Positions 19,101-28,106 of a stretch of 64,000 bases of DNA are shown one piece after another; within the stretch, counting starts at the first letter, position 1, and every line of letters begins with the position of its first letter. Source of the DNA: Chromatium okenii (GTDB lineage: Bacteria > Pseudomonadota > Gammaproteobacteria > Chromatiales > Chromatiaceae); the NCBI RefSeq assembly GCF_016583745.1, contig NZ_NRRQ01000001.1, positions 118,966 through 182,965 on the forward strand, written 5' to 3'. The position numbers and the translations under genes were made by a program. The notes below the pieces were generated by a model, which was not told the origin of the DNA, searched no databases, and saw only the letters and a list, made by a program, of their open reading frames with translations.

Positions 19101-20815
19101 GGGTGCGTCAAAATGACGGGCGCAAGGCGCAGGATTTTTTCAAGCGCATCTTGGATTCAGGGCAATTGCTGCTGGGCATCGTCAACGACATTTTGGATTT
19201 CTCCAAAATTGAAGCCGGCAAACTCAGCATCGACCCGGGCGTGATGGATGTCCACGCGGTGATCGATCACGCCGCTGATCAATTGCGCGGACGGGCGGCT
19301 GATAAACAGTTGGAGCTGCGGGTGGCGCTGGCGCCGGAGTTGCCGGCGACTTGTGCCGGCGATGCGCTGCGGGTGACGCAGGTGCTGGGCAATCTGCTGT
19401 CCAACGCGATCAAATTCACCGAGCGCGGCAGCGTGCGCGTGACGGCGGCGGTGGAAATCCATGAGCAGGAATGGTTGTGCCTCAGCGTGGCGGATACGGG
19501 CATCGGCATGACCGAGACGCATGTGGCGCGGCTGTTTCGCCCCTTTGAACAAGCGGATGGTTCGATCACGCGGCGGTTCGGCGGCACTGGCTTGGGCTTG
19601 GCGATCAGCAAGCGGCTGGTGGACATGATGGGCGGCACGATCAGCGTGACCAGTCAGGTCGGCGTCGGCACCTGTTTTCGCGTGTGCCTGCCGCTGCGTG
19701 AGCCGCAAGGCGTGATCAATGCGCTCACGAATGCGCCAACGGCGGGCAGCGGTTTTACGCCGCTGTCGGTGCAGCACGCGCCGCGTCTGCACGGGCTGGT
19801 GATTTTGGTGGCGGAAGACAATCCGACCAATCGGCTGGTGCTGGAGGAATTGCTGCGCGATGAGGGCTGTTGGCTGGTGCAGGTGGAAAATGGGGCGCAG
19901 GCGGTGGAGCGGGTGCGCCATAACGATCCCAATGCGTTTGATTTGATTTTGATGGATGTGCAGATGCCGGTGTTGGATGGGATTGAAGCCACGCGGCAAA
20001 TTCACGCGCTGCGCCCTCATCTGCCGATCATTGGACTGACGGCTCATGCGCTGGCTGCCGAGCGCCAGCATTGCCTCGCAGCGGGGATGGTCGCTCACGT
20101 TGCCAAACCGGTGGATTTGGAGCGGTTGATTGCAGTGATTGTGCAACACACCACGCCGCTGCCAGCCGCACCACCTCTGATTGACACTCGCACGACTGCG
20201 CCGTTGCTGGCGGCACCACCGCTGCCGGTTCCGTCAGCACCGCCGGCGCTGGTTGATTGGCAGGCGCTGGCGCAGCGTTATCGGCAGCGGCTTGAATTTT
20301 TGCCCAAGCTGTTGGAGTCGATGCTGGTGAGCAGCACCACCTTGGCGGCGGATTTGCGCGAGAGCGCCAGCGCGAGCGATTTCACACAACTGGCATTTCT
20401 CGCGCACGGTCTCAAAAGCACGGCGGGCAATCTGTTTGCGGTGCCGTTGCAAACGCTGGCGGCGGCAACCGAGCGCAGCGCCCGCGCCAAGCTGCCCGCA
20501 GCGATCAATCAAGCGTTTCAGCTCGCCGAGTTGCTGGAGATGTTGTTGAGCGAGATTCAAGCGTGGCAGCGGGAACGTGCGCCAGCGCCGTTGCCAGCCG
20601 CCCCGGTGACGCTGGAGCCAGCGCTGGTGATGGAGGTGATCGCTCGTTTGGAGACGTTATTGATGATTGACGACACGGCGGCGAATACGACATTTGATGA
20701 AAATGAAGCACTGTTACGGCAACTGTTCGGGGAGCTGGCGCAACAATTGGGGCGACAAATTGAACGCTTTGATTACCAAGCGGCGCTGGAAACGTTGCGG
20801 ACGTTAAAAGTTTAG
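16100..20815 (+). CDS. Multi-sensor hybrid histidine kinase (REC-PAS-GAF-PAS4-HK-REC-HPt)
   Basis: A soluble 1571-residue hybrid kinase. Domain order: receiver 1-125 (Asp57), PAS about 140-260, GAF about 270-430, four further PAS domains about 435-555, 558-690, 692-815 and 830-960, HisKA (SHEIRTPLNAVLGF, His985), HATPase (about 1080-1215), receiver (about 1235-1350, Asp1286 in LILMDVQMP), a Pro/Ala linker, and HPt (about 1400-1500, HGLKSTAGN, His1436). No membrane segments, so the input is cytoplasmic or arrives through the N-terminal receiver, possibly from the upstream kinase. The architecture gives a full intramolecular His-Asp-His relay. The final acceptor is not encoded nearby. Confidence 0.92.
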   Translation: MSEQLRILLLEDHPADAELIERFLKKSGLVLLAQRVDQREPFLTALNDFRPDAILADYSLPQFDGLQALALVRQRDPDLPFIFVTGALGEEGAVELLCKGANDYVLKHLLTRLPMALERALTTSRQQKALRHAEQSLRDSEERFRAIVETTLDWIWEVDVDGCYTYVSPASQRLLGYAPAEMLGRHFTAFMPPAAIAQVSAHFASIFATAAPFSLLENTCQHRDGSLVEMETSGIPILSASGELLGYRGIDRDVTERKRQVATLLLQARRASALLELPRAAESRNEVDFMQVGLELAEELTDSTISFIHFVNDDQETIELVTWSQRTLERYCSAAYDSHYPVSEAGLWAEALRERAPVMFNDYATAPKQRGLPAGHAALTRLISVPVLDGEQVRMIAGVGNKSSLYTELDVESIQLIANEIWRIVRQRRAEQALRESEERFHALFANMRSGVCVYDATADGLDFCFREVNCAVEHIEGLNRADLSGRRVTEVFPNIVASGLLEVFQRVWRSGESEYVPPVFYEDERISGWRENFVYRLPHGELVTVYDDVTARQALEQALEESRERLELALEGSDMGMWDWQIPSGTVQLNDRWAQMLGYQLAELEPLTIQMWLDLTHPDDLAQAQEKLAQHFQGITPYYECEIRLRHKNGHWLWMLDRGKVVARDAAGQPLRMAGTHLDITARKRADEELHKLLLAVEQSPTSIVITDLNAKIEYANPAFTRVSGYTLDEANHQNPRILQSGHTPRHVYDALWATLTDGEVWRGEFQNRRKDGSDYVELAIISPVRQPDGRVTHYLAVKEDITAHKRVEEELKHYRLHLEELVEIRTAELKSTEERSRLILESSADGLYGEDTEGFATFINPAACTMLGYTAAQVLGQSMHDLIHHTRADGSPYPKAECPIQRSLKAGQVLRQDEDVFWHADGHPFPVAYSSHPMYRNGVLIGAVVSFFDISVQKQTEAAREAALVEAERLARLKSEFLANMSHEIRTPLNAVLGFAQIGVRQNDGRKAQDFFKRILDSGQLLLGIVNDILDFSKIEAGKLSIDPGVMDVHAVIDHAADQLRGRAADKQLELRVALAPELPATCAGDALRVTQVLGNLLSNAIKFTERGSVRVTAAVEIHEQEWLCLSVADTGIGMTETHVARLFRPFEQADGSITRRFGGTGLGLAISKRLVDMMGGTISVTSQVGVGTCFRVCLPLREPQGVINALTNAPTAGSGFTPLSVQHAPRLHGLVILVAEDNPTNRLVLEELLRDEGCWLVQVENGAQAVERVRHNDPNAFDLILMDVQMPVLDGIEATRQIHALRPHLPIIGLTAHALAAERQHCLAAGMVAHVAKPVDLERLIAVIVQHTTPLPAAPPLIDTRTTAPLLAAPPLPVPSAPPALVDWQALAQRYRQRLEFLPKLLESMLVSSTTLAADLRESASASDFTQLAFLAHGLKSTAGNLFAVPLQTLAAATERSARAKLPAAINQAFQLAELLEMLLSEIQAWQRERAPAPLPAAPVTLEPALVMEVIARLETLLMIDDTAANTTFDENEALLRQLFGELAQQLGRQIERFDYQAALETLRTLKV

Positions 20816-20854
20816 ATATAAATCAAGCGTGTACGTTTAGAAGTGAATTTAGGC

Positions 20855-20882
20855 TAGACAAATAAAGAAAAGCCGTTATGAT
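20855..20882 (+). promoter_or_regulatory. Sigma-70 promoter of the tRNA pair
   Basis: TAGACA (20855-20860) and TATGAT (20877-20882) are separated by 16 bases and followed by a GC-rich discriminator (GCGCGTC), as in stringently controlled stable-RNA promoters. Transcription would start near 20889, about 34 bases before the tRNA-Ala gene. Confidence 0.55.
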
Positions 20883-20922
20883 GCGCGTCTCGAAACGCTG
20901 GCACACGGAAAGCGCCAATCGC

Positions 20923-20998
20923 GGGGTCATAGCTCAGCTGGGAGAGCGCAACACTGGCAGTGTTGAGGTCGGCGGTTCGATCCCGCCTGGCTCCACCA
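20923..20998 (+). tRNA. tRNA-Ala(GGC)
   Basis: A 76-base cloverleaf. The acceptor starts GGGGTCA and ends with encoded CCA; D arm AGCTCAGCTGGGAGAGC; anticodon stem CAACA/TGTTG with loop CTGGCAG, giving anticodon GGC; T arm GGCGGTTCGATCCCGCC. Alanine identity is supported by near identity to known alanine tRNAs in the D and T arms, but the acceptor pair expected to be G3-U70 lies in a slightly atypical stem. Confidence 0.93.
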
Positions 20999-21019
20999 GG
21001 TTTCCGACGATTTAATCTA

Positions 21020-21095
21020 GTCCCCATCGTCTAGTGGCCTAGGACATCGCCCTTTCACGGCGGTAACCGGGGTTCGAACCCCCGTGGGGACGCCA
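21020..21095 (+). tRNA. tRNA-Glu(TTC)
   Basis: A 76-base cloverleaf. The acceptor stem is GTCCCCA/TGGGGAC and CCA is encoded; anticodon loop CTTTCAC gives TTC; the T arm CCGGGGTTCGAACCCCCG is complete. It lies 21 bases after tRNA-Ala and is followed by a terminator, so the pair is one transcript. Confidence 0.95.
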
Positions 21096-21104
21096 CTTTA
21101 GCAG

Positions 21105-21135
21105 CAGGCATCTGTCACCAGATGCCTGTTTTTTT
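21105..21135 (+). terminator. Intrinsic terminator after the tRNA pair
   Basis: A perfect 10-base-pair stem (CAGGCATCTG with CAGATGCCTG), loop TCAC, followed by seven T residues. Confidence 0.92.
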
Positions 21136-21193
21136 GTGCCCATTATTCTAAGCGGCCACGAATAACTGCTTAATTTTATTGGGTAAATAAAAA

Positions 21194-21217
21194 CCCGCGT
21201 GCCAGTGGCAACGCGGG
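21194..21217 (-). terminator. Terminator of deaD (possibly bidirectional)
   Basis: A 7-base-pair stem CCCGCGT/ACGCGGG with flanking A and T runs on both sides. On the minus strand it is followed by TTTTTATTTA, 34 bases beyond the deaD stop. It would also stop read-through from the tRNA side. Confidence 0.75.
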
Positions 21218-21250
21218 TTTTGTGTGTCTCAAGAGCGCAGCAAGCGCGAG

Positions 21251-23158
21251 TTAATCACGCGGTTTGCGCGGCGTTCCCCGCTCCGAGTGCCCATCACGTT
21301 CTGGCGCATGACGACGCGGTGCTGCGCTGTCATTCGGACGCCGCGGACGCGGTGCCTTGTCGTGCGTGTCGGAAGAATGAAAACGCGGCGGCGCGTCACG
21401 CGGCGCAGGTGCTGACATTGGCGGCGGATGCACACCATCAGCAGGAGTGATCCGCAACGCCTGTCCGCGCACAAAAACGCGCTTAAGATGCGCCACCATG
21501 TCGCGGGACATTTCTTTTGGTAAATCAACGATTGAATAGTCATCTTGAATGTTGATGCGACCGATGAAACGTCCTTCCAAGCCCGCTTCATTCGCAATCG
21601 CGCCGACGATCTCACGCGGCGTCGCGCCGTGTTGATGTCCGACTTCAATCCGATAACTCATCAAATCGCCTGCATCACGGCGACCACCGCTGCTGCGTTC
21701 TGGACGCGGACGACTGTCATCGCGTTGCCCGTCACGTTCTGGGCGCGGACGACGTTCTTCACGACTGTCGGAACGAGCATCGGAACGCTGCGGCGGACGT
21801 TCCGTCCATTCCCGGCGCGGCGGCGGCGGCAAATCTTCCTTGATATTCAACGGACGTTCGCGCTGATTGAGATAAGCCAGCGCAGCGGCGATGTCCATCA
21901 TGTCGATTTCCTGCTCCTGCGCGATCCGCGCCAGCAGCCGGTAAAAGAAATCCAAATCTTGATCGGTCATCGTTTTGCGCACTTCGGTGATGAAGCGGTC
22001 AATCCGTGACTCACTCAGCGCCGCTGCCGACGGCGGATTCATCGCTGGCACATCGCGGCGAATGGTGCGCTCAATCGCCCGCAGCAAGCCGCGCTCGCGT
22101 GGTTCTACCAGCAAAATTGCCCGCCCCGCACGACCGGCACGTCCGGTACGACCGATGCGGTGGACGTAGGCGGAAGGATCGGTGGGGATGTCGTAATTGA
22201 CGACGTGGCTGATGCGTTCGACATCCAGCCCGCGAGCGGCGACATCGGTGGCGACCAAAATATCAAGCTGTCCCTGTTTGAAGCGTTCGACGGTGCGCTC
22301 GCGCATTTCCTGATTCATGTCGCCGTTGAGCGGTTCAGCAGCGAAACCGTGCGCCTTGAGCTTGTCGGTCAGTTCGATGGTGGCATTTTTGGTGCGCACG
22401 AAAATCAACATGCCATCAAAGGCTTCCAGCTCCAGAATGCGGGTGAGCACGTCGAGCTTGTGAAAACGGGTGACGACGCAGTGATGCTGGTCGATGGTGT
22501 CAACGGTAGCGGTGGCGGAGGCGATGCGCACTTCCACCGGATTGACCAGTCGATCCTGCGCCACGCGGCGAATCGCGGGCGGCATCGTCGCCGAAAACAG
22601 CGCGACCTGCCGCGTCTTCGGTGCCTGTTCAAAAATCCAGTCGATGTCTTCAGCAAAGCCCATGTTGAGCATTTCATCGGCTTCGTCGAGCACCAGCGTT
22701 TTGATGCCGTCGAGCGCCAAGGTGCCGCGCCGGATGTGATCCATTACGCGACCGGGCGTGCCGACGATGACCTGTGGATTGCGGCGCAGTTGGCTGAGTT
22801 GCAGCCCGTAGGCTTGGCCGCCATAAATCGGCAGCACGTTGAATCCTTTGATGTTTTTAGCATAGCCCTGAAAGGCTTCTGCGACTTGCAGCGCCAGCTC
22901 GCGGGTGGGTGCTAACACCAAGACTTGTGGCTGTTGTAATTCAAAGTCGATGCGACTGAGGAGCGGCAGCGCAAAGGCCGCCGTTTTGCCGGTGCCGGTC
23001 TGCGCCTGACCGAGGAGATCGCGGCCAGCCAAAAGATGGGGAATGCACTGGCTTTGAATCGCGGTGGGCGTTTCGTAGCCAAGATCGCGGACGGTTTGGG
23101 CAATGATAGGTGCAAGACCGAGGTCGCCGAAACCGGTGCTCGTGTCGGGGGTGTCCAT
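21251..23158 (-). CDS. deaD: DEAD-box ATP-dependent RNA helicase DeaD/CsdA
   Basis: A 635-residue DEAD-box helicase for ribosome assembly and cold-related RNA unwinding. The full motif set is present: Q motif with TPTAIQSQ, Walker A AQTGTGKTAAFA, PTRELALQ, GTPGRV, VLDEADEML, FSATMP, and HRIGRTGRAGR. After the helicase core (about 1-375) come a DeaD-type helical segment, an Arg/Asp-rich tract, an RNA-binding domain of DbpA type (SYRIEVGHQHGATPREIVG, about 505-575) and an Arg/Pro-rich tail ending near residue 635. The tail suggests DeaD rather than RhlB or DbpA. Confidence 0.93.
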   Translation of the reverse strand: MDTPDTSTGFGDLGLAPIIAQTVRDLGYETPTAIQSQCIPHLLAGRDLLGQAQTGTGKTAAFALPLLSRIDFELQQPQVLVLAPTRELALQVAEAFQGYAKNIKGFNVLPIYGGQAYGLQLSQLRRNPQVIVGTPGRVMDHIRRGTLALDGIKTLVLDEADEMLNMGFAEDIDWIFEQAPKTRQVALFSATMPPAIRRVAQDRLVNPVEVRIASATATVDTIDQHHCVVTRFHKLDVLTRILELEAFDGMLIFVRTKNATIELTDKLKAHGFAAEPLNGDMNQEMRERTVERFKQGQLDILVATDVAARGLDVERISHVVNYDIPTDPSAYVHRIGRTGRAGRAGRAILLVEPRERGLLRAIERTIRRDVPAMNPPSAAALSESRIDRFITEVRKTMTDQDLDFFYRLLARIAQEQEIDMMDIAAALAYLNQRERPLNIKEDLPPPPRREWTERPPQRSDARSDSREERRPRPERDGQRDDSRPRPERSSGGRRDAGDLMSYRIEVGHQHGATPREIVGAIANEAGLEGRFIGRINIQDDYSIVDLPKEMSRDMVAHLKRVFVRGQALRITPADGVHPPPMSAPAPRDAPPRFHSSDTHDKAPRPRRPNDSAAPRRHAPERDGHSERGTPRKPRD

Positions 23159-23301
23159 GATGGAGCCTCAAGAGGGGGGAGGGGGAAAAACGCGACCTGA
23201 TGACAGAGCTAAAGAGCTGTTCAGGTTTGAATTCGCAAGAAAACGCGACATTGTCAATGATTCACTGCGCTGCGGCAAGCCGGATTCTGCTGGCGCGGAT
23301 T

Positions 23302-24582
23302 TCAAAGTGTGGCAACGACTTGGCGCACGGCCTCACATAATTGCACTAATTCGGCATCGCTGATGATGTAGGGCGGCATTAAATACACCAGCCGTCCGAA
23401 CGGGCGCACCCATACGCCGCGCTTGACGAATTCCGGTTGAATGTCGCGCAGCGCGACGGGCTGGCGCAGTTCGACCACGCCGATTGCACCGAGAACGCGC
23501 ACTTCTGCCACGCTCGGCAGCTCCCGACACGCCGCCAAGCCGTCATTTAACTGCTGTTCGATGCGGCGGATATTGGCTTGCCAGTCGGTGCTCAATAATA
23601 AGTTGATGCTGGCGTTGGCGACCGCGCACGCCAGCGGATTGCCCATGAACGTCGGGCCGTGCATGAACACGCCCGGATCGCCGTCAGCGATGGTCTGCGC
23701 GATGCGGTGGGTGGTGAGCGTCGCCGCCAGCGTGAGATAGCCGCCGGTCAGCGCCTTGCCGACCGTCATCAGATCAGGAGCGATGTCGGCGTGTTCGCAG
23801 GCAAACAGGCGACCGCTGCGCCCGAAGCCGGTGGCGATTTCATCCGCAATCAACAGCACGTCAAATTGATCGCACAGCGCCCGCACTTGCGCCAAATATG
23901 CGGCACTGTAAAAGCGCATCCCGCCTGCGCCCTGCACAATCGGCTCTAAAATCACGGCGGCCACTTCGTGCTGGTGCGCAGTCAAGAGCTGCGCGAACGG
24001 CGCGATGTCTGCCGGTTGGCAGGCGCTGCCGAAGCGACACGGCGGCGCAGGCGCAAAGAGCTGGCGCGGCAGGACGTTGTGAAAGAGGTGGTGCATTCCG
24101 GTGACGGGATCGCAAACCGACATGGCGTTGAACGTGTCGCCGTGATAGCCGCTGCGGATGGTGAGCAGGCGACATTTTTCGGGGCGCTGCTGCGCTGCCC
24201 AAAATTGCAGCGCCAGCTTGATCGCCACTTCCACTGCCACCGAGCCGGAATCGCAGAAAAAGACGTGTTGCAGCGGTGCGGGCGTCAAATCGACCAGCGT
24301 TTGTGCCAACTGCGTTGCTGGCGCGTGGGTCAAGCCACCAAACATGACGTGCGCCATTTGATCGAGCTGGTCGCGGATGGCGTGGTTGAGCACGGGATGG
24401 TTGTAGCCGTGAATGGCGCACCACCACGAGGACATCCCGTCCAGCAGCGTTTGGCCGTCCATCAGCTCCAACTGGCAGCCGTGCGCGGCGCGGACGGGAT
24501 AAATCGGATCGGTCGTGAACGGCGAGCTGTAGGGATGCCAGACGTGAGCGTGATCAAGGGCGAGGATGGTGGCGGCGGTCAT
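23302..24582 (-). CDS. bioA: Adenosylmethionine-8-amino-7-oxononanoate aminotransferase
   Basis: BioA (426 residues) transfers an amino group from S-adenosylmethionine to KAPA, making DAPA in biotin synthesis. It is a class III PLP aminotransferase: HVWHPYSS near the N terminus, DGMSSWWCAIHGYNHP around residue 50, DSGSVAVEVA for PLP phosphate, LIADEIATGFGRSG, and the PLP lysine in MTVGKALTGG. ATG 24582 is preferred; the longer frame begins with a TTG at 24594 that touches the neighbouring repeat. bioB, F, C and D are not in the window. Confidence 0.93.
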   Translation of the reverse strand: MTAATILALDHAHVWHPYSSPFTTDPIYPVRAAHGCQLELMDGQTLLDGMSSWWCAIHGYNHPVLNHAIRDQLDQMAHVMFGGLTHAPATQLAQTLVDLTPAPLQHVFFCDSGSVAVEVAIKLALQFWAAQQRPEKCRLLTIRSGYHGDTFNAMSVCDPVTGMHHLFHNVLPRQLFAPAPPCRFGSACQPADIAPFAQLLTAHQHEVAAVILEPIVQGAGGMRFYSAAYLAQVRALCDQFDVLLIADEIATGFGRSGRLFACEHADIAPDLMTVGKALTGGYLTLAATLTTHRIAQTIADGDPGVFMHGPTFMGNPLACAVANASINLLLSTDWQANIRRIEQQLNDGLAACRELPSVAEVRVLGAIGVVELRQPVALRDIQPEFVKRGVWVRPFGRLVYLMPPYIISDAELVQLCEAVRQVVATL

Positions 24583-24595
24583 TTGTTTTAACAAA

Positions 24596-24707
24596 GTTGT
24601 CAGTTGTCAGTGAGGCGCGTTAATGAATGGCGGTTATTTTTTAATCCGGTGATGAAAAAGCGTTGACAATTAACAAACAGATTTTTTAGTTTTTTAACTG
24701 CCAACTC
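24596..24707. repeat. Family B palindromic repeat (degenerate)
   Basis: The left arm GTTGTCAGTTGTCAGT (24596-24611) is well preserved. The right side (about 24662-24707) holds only diverged arms (TTGACAATTAAC, AACTGCCAACTC). The repeat fills the space between bioA and the ABC exporter gene. Confidence 0.65.
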
Positions 24708-24715
24708 AATTAACC

Positions 24716-26494
24716 TCATTGGAATTGCAGCGCCGCCAACCGCGCATACAAACCACCTTCCGTCATCAATTCTTCATGGCGACCAGCCGCCACAATTCGC
24801 CCCTGATCCAATACTAAAATCCGATCCGCATTGCGCACCGTTGCCAAGCGATGCGCAATCACAATGCTGGTGCGACCGCGCATTAACGTCTCCAGCGCAT
24901 CCTGCACCAATCGCTCACTTTCCGCATCCAGCGCACTGGTCGCTTCATCCAGCAACAGCAAGGTCGGATTGCGCAAAATCGTGCGGGCAATCGCAATGCG
25001 CTGGCGCTCACCGCCCGATAACCGCACCCCGCGCTCGCCCAAATAGGTGTGAAATCCCTGCGGCAGCCGCTCTAAAAAATCGGTCGCGTGCGCCGCCGCC
25101 GCTGCCCGCCGCACATTTTCATCCGTCGCCGTCGCCATGCCATAGCGGATATTTTCCCACGCATCCGCGCCAAAAATGATCGGGTCTTGCGGCACCAGCG
25201 ACAGTTGTTGCCGCAAATCGTGCAGCCCCAACTCGCGCAGATCGACGCCATCAAACCGAATCACTCCCGCCGCCGGATCGTAAAACCGCAGCAGCAATTG
25301 CAATAACGTCGTTTTTCCCGCTCCCGACGGCCCCACCAGCGCCAGCCGCTCGCCCGCCGCCACCGTGAACGTCACCTCCGTCAGCGCCGCCGTGTCTGGA
25401 CGCGCCGGATACTGAAAATGCACGTTTTGAAACATGATCTGCCCCCGCGCTGGCACCGGCAACCGTACTGGCTGCGCGGGTGCCACCAACTTCGGGCGCA
25501 TCTCTAACAATTCCAGCAACCGCTCACTCGCACCCGCGCCGCGCAGCAATTGCCCCACTAATTCGCTCAAAGAACCCACTGCGCCGGCGACCACCACCGC
25601 ATAAAACAGAAACGCTGACAGCTCGCCGCCGCTCAATACGCCATCCAGCACCTGATGTCCGCCGATCCACAGCACCACCCCAATCGCACCAAACGTCAAC
25701 AGCGTCGCCACTCCCGACAAAATCGCGCTCGTCAACGACCGTTGCAGCGCCACCGTAAATGCCGATTCCACCTGCTCGCCATATCGCGCCCGATCCAGCG
25801 GCTCGTGGCAAAACGCCTGCACCGTGCGAATGCCGTGAATCACCTCGTCGATATATGCGCCCACGTCAGCGATTCGATCCTGACTTGACCGTGACAGCGC
25901 CCGCACCCGTCGCCCTAATAACCACGTCGGCCCAATCACCAGCGGCAAGCCCAATAACACCAATCCCATCAAGCCCGGACTGGTGATCGCCAACATTACC
26001 ACCCCGCCGAGTACCAATAACGACGTGCGTAATGCCATCGCCAAGGTGGAACCGACGACGACCTGCAATAACGCGGTGTCGCCCGTCAAACGTGAAATCA
26101 CCTCGCCAGCGCGGGTGATTTCAAAAAATCCCACATCTAAATCCAACACCCGCCCAAAGACTGCTTTGCGAATATCCGCCACCACCCGCTCACCCAGCCA
26201 ATTGAGCAAATACGAGCGCACCGTTACCGCGCTGGCCATCAATACCACCACAATTAAAAACAGCAGCAGAGAGCGATTCAAAGTGGCGGCAGAACCCGTC
26301 GTGCCTAAACCGGAATCAACCACCACGCGAATAACTTGTCCAAATGCCAGTACTGCGCCTGCTGCAATTAACAACGCCACCATTGCAATCACTGCTTGCC
26401 AGCGATACGGAAGAATGAAATGCAATAATTGCATGAGCGGGTCGAGTTTGCGCGTGGTGGGGCGTTGCGGCAGATCAGCGGAAGTGTGACGCAT
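24716..26494 (-). CDS. MsbA-like ABC exporter, fused permease and ATPase
   Basis: A 592-residue half-transporter. Residues about 20-330 form a six-helix ABC exporter domain; about 345-592 form the ATPase with Walker A VGPSGAGKTTLLQL, signature RLSGGERQRIAIAR and Walker B LLLLDEATSALD. It should work as a homodimer in the inner membrane. The sequence fits the lipid A/multidrug exporter group often annotated as ABC transporter of the MsbA type. lpxK is not adjacent, so an exact substrate cannot be given. Confidence 0.88.
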   Translation of the reverse strand: MRHTSADLPQRPTTRKLDPLMQLLHFILPYRWQAVIAMVALLIAAGAVLAFGQVIRVVVDSGLGTTGSAATLNRSLLLFLIVVVLMASAVTVRSYLLNWLGERVVADIRKAVFGRVLDLDVGFFEITRAGEVISRLTGDTALLQVVVGSTLAMALRTSLLVLGGVVMLAITSPGLMGLVLLGLPLVIGPTWLLGRRVRALSRSSQDRIADVGAYIDEVIHGIRTVQAFCHEPLDRARYGEQVESAFTVALQRSLTSAILSGVATLLTFGAIGVVLWIGGHQVLDGVLSGGELSAFLFYAVVVAGAVGSLSELVGQLLRGAGASERLLELLEMRPKLVAPAQPVRLPVPARGQIMFQNVHFQYPARPDTAALTEVTFTVAAGERLALVGPSGAGKTTLLQLLLRFYDPAAGVIRFDGVDLRELGLHDLRQQLSLVPQDPIIFGADAWENIRYGMATATDENVRRAAAAAHATDFLERLPQGFHTYLGERGVRLSGGERQRIAIARTILRNPTLLLLDEATSALDAESERLVQDALETLMRGRTSIVIAHRLATVRNADRILVLDQGRIVAAGRHEELMTEGGLYARLAALQFQ

Positions 26495-26680
26495 AAAAAA
26501 TTCTCAATGATGATTGAGCAGCAGCTTGATTGGCTCAATCCGTTTTTAACTAAAAATAAGGGCAGCAGCGGTTGAAAGTGATTGCCAGCAATCGCAATTG
26601 TTATTCACTTTCTGGTATGCTGATTCCTCCTCTCGCTATTGACCGCAGTCAATTATTTAATCAGTCTGGAATTCGCTGTC

Positions 26681-28039
26681 ATGCCGTTTATTCCCCACAC
26701 CGCCGCCGATACCGCCGCCATGTTAGCGACCATCGGTGTTGCTGCAATTGATGAGTTATTTGCGGAAATTCCCGCCGCGCTCAAAGTCAACACGCTCGCT
26801 GCCATACCGCCCGCGCTGGCGGAGCTGGACATCACCCGCCTGATGACCGCTCGCGCCCGCGCCGATGGGCAAGCGTGTTGTTTCATCGGCGCTGGCGCGT
26901 ATGACCATCACATCCCCGCTGCCGTGTGGCAACTCGTCTCGCGGGGCGAATTTTACAGCGCCTACACGCCTTATCAGGCCGAAGCCAGTCAGGGCACCTT
27001 GCAAGTGCTGTACGAATTCCAATCCATGATGACGGCGCTCACCGGCTTGGCGGTTTCCAATACGTCGTTATACGACGGTGCGTCGGCATTGGCGGAAGCG
27101 GTGTTGATGGCAGTTCGCGCCAATCGTCGCACCAAATCGCAGCGCGTGTTGATGCCGGCCACCTTACATCCCGCGTATCGGCGCACAGTACACACGCTGG
27201 TTGCCGCGCAAGGTATCGAATTGGTGACGATTCCCTTCGATCCAAAGGGCGGTCACACCGCGCTGGAGCTGCTCGACACGACGGCGGGTGCTGAAGAATT
27301 CGCGGCGCTGGTCATCCCGCAGCCGAATTTTTTTGGCGTTCTCGAAGAGGTGGACGCGCTCACCGATTGGGCACATGCCCGCCAGATGCTGGTCATTGCG
27401 GTGGTGAATCCTATCGCGCTGGCGCTGTTGAGTCCGCCCGCTGACTGGGGCAAGGCAGGCGCTGATCTTGCCTGCGGCGAGGCGCAACCGCTGGGAATGC
27501 CGTTATCATCCGGCGGCCCTTATGCCGGATTTCTCTGTTGTACCAAAGAGTTAGTGCGCCAACTGCCCGGGCGGATCGTGGGGCGCACGCTGGATGCTGA
27601 CGGCAAACCCGGTTTTACGCTGACGTTGCAGGCACGGGAGCAACATATTCGGCGCGGCAAAGCGACCTCCAACATTTGCACCAATCAAGGCTTGATGGTG
27701 ACAGCGGCGACCATTCATCTGGCGCTGTTGGGAGCGGAAGGGCTGGCGCGAGTGGCGGCTGCCTGTCACGCCAACACCCGTCGTTTAAGTGCGTTGCTGA
27801 GTGCGATTCCGGGTGTGGCGCCGATCTTTGAGCGCACGATCTTTCACGAACAAGCCCTGCGACTGCCGACACCCGTTGCCGCCGTACTGACGGCGTTAGC
27901 GGCACAAAACATTCTCGGCGGCTTTGATTTGAGTGCGGATTATCCAGAGCTGGGCGCAGCGTTATTGATCTGCGCCACCGAACAGCGCACGGAAGAGGAA
28001 ATGGTGGCGTATGCCACCGCGCTGGCGCAGGTGCTGTAA
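26681..28039 (+). CDS. gcvPA: Glycine dehydrogenase (decarboxylating) subunit 1
   Basis: The N-terminal half of a split glycine cleavage P protein (452 residues). It has the start [14 protein letters not shown], the [15 protein letters not shown] segment, [20 protein letters not shown], and [12 protein letters not shown]. The PLP-binding lysine lies on the partner subunit GcvPB, which is not encoded here; gcvT and gcvH are absent too, whereas they often sit together. ATG 26681 is used; an upstream start at 26639 would add a non-homologous 14 residues. I see no glycine riboswitch in the 186 bases upstream. Confidence 0.92.
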   Translation: MPFIPHTAADTAAMLATIGVAAIDELFAEIPAALKVNTLAAIPPALAELDITRLMTARARADGQACCFIGAGAYDHHIPAAVWQLVSRGEFYSAYTPYQAEASQGTLQVLYEFQSMMTALTGLAVSNTSLYDGASALAEAVLMAVRANRRTKSQRVLMPATLHPAYRRTVHTLVAAQGIELVTIPFDPKGGHTALELLDTTAGAEEFAALVIPQPNFFGVLEEVDALTDWAHARQMLVIAVVNPIALALLSPPADWGKAGADLACGEAQPLGMPLSSGGPYAGFLCCTKELVRQLPGRIVGRTLDADGKPGFTLTLQAREQHIRRGKATSNICTNQGLMVTAATIHLALLGAEGLARVAAACHANTRRLSALLSAIPGVAPIFERTIFHEQALRLPTPVAAVLTALAAQNILGGFDLSADYPELGAALLICATEQRTEEEMVAYATALAQVL

Positions 28040-28052
28040 CTGATTGAAAAAA

Positions 28053-28102
28053 GTTGTCAGTTGTCAGTAAAAAAACGTCGTTGTCACTGACAACCGCCAA
28101 CT
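28053..28102. repeat. Family B palindromic repeat (short form)
   Basis: The arm GTTGTCAGTTGTCAGT (28053-28068) and the inverted arm ACTGACAACCGCCAACTC (about 28086-28103) are separated by under 20 bases. It fills the convergent gap between gcvPA and yhdP and could act as a two-way transcription stop. Confidence 0.7.
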
Positions 28103-28106
28103 CAAT

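Noticed and set aside
23163..23192. G-rich stretch before deaD as another family A repeat
   Set aside because: It has runs of G but lacks the central TTTGAAAAA and the opposite C-run, so it does not form the palindrome.
26495..26680. Glycine riboswitch upstream of gcvPA
   Set aside because: The paired aptamer core and conserved purine-rich joints are not visible; only a short hairpin around 26500-26545 is seen.
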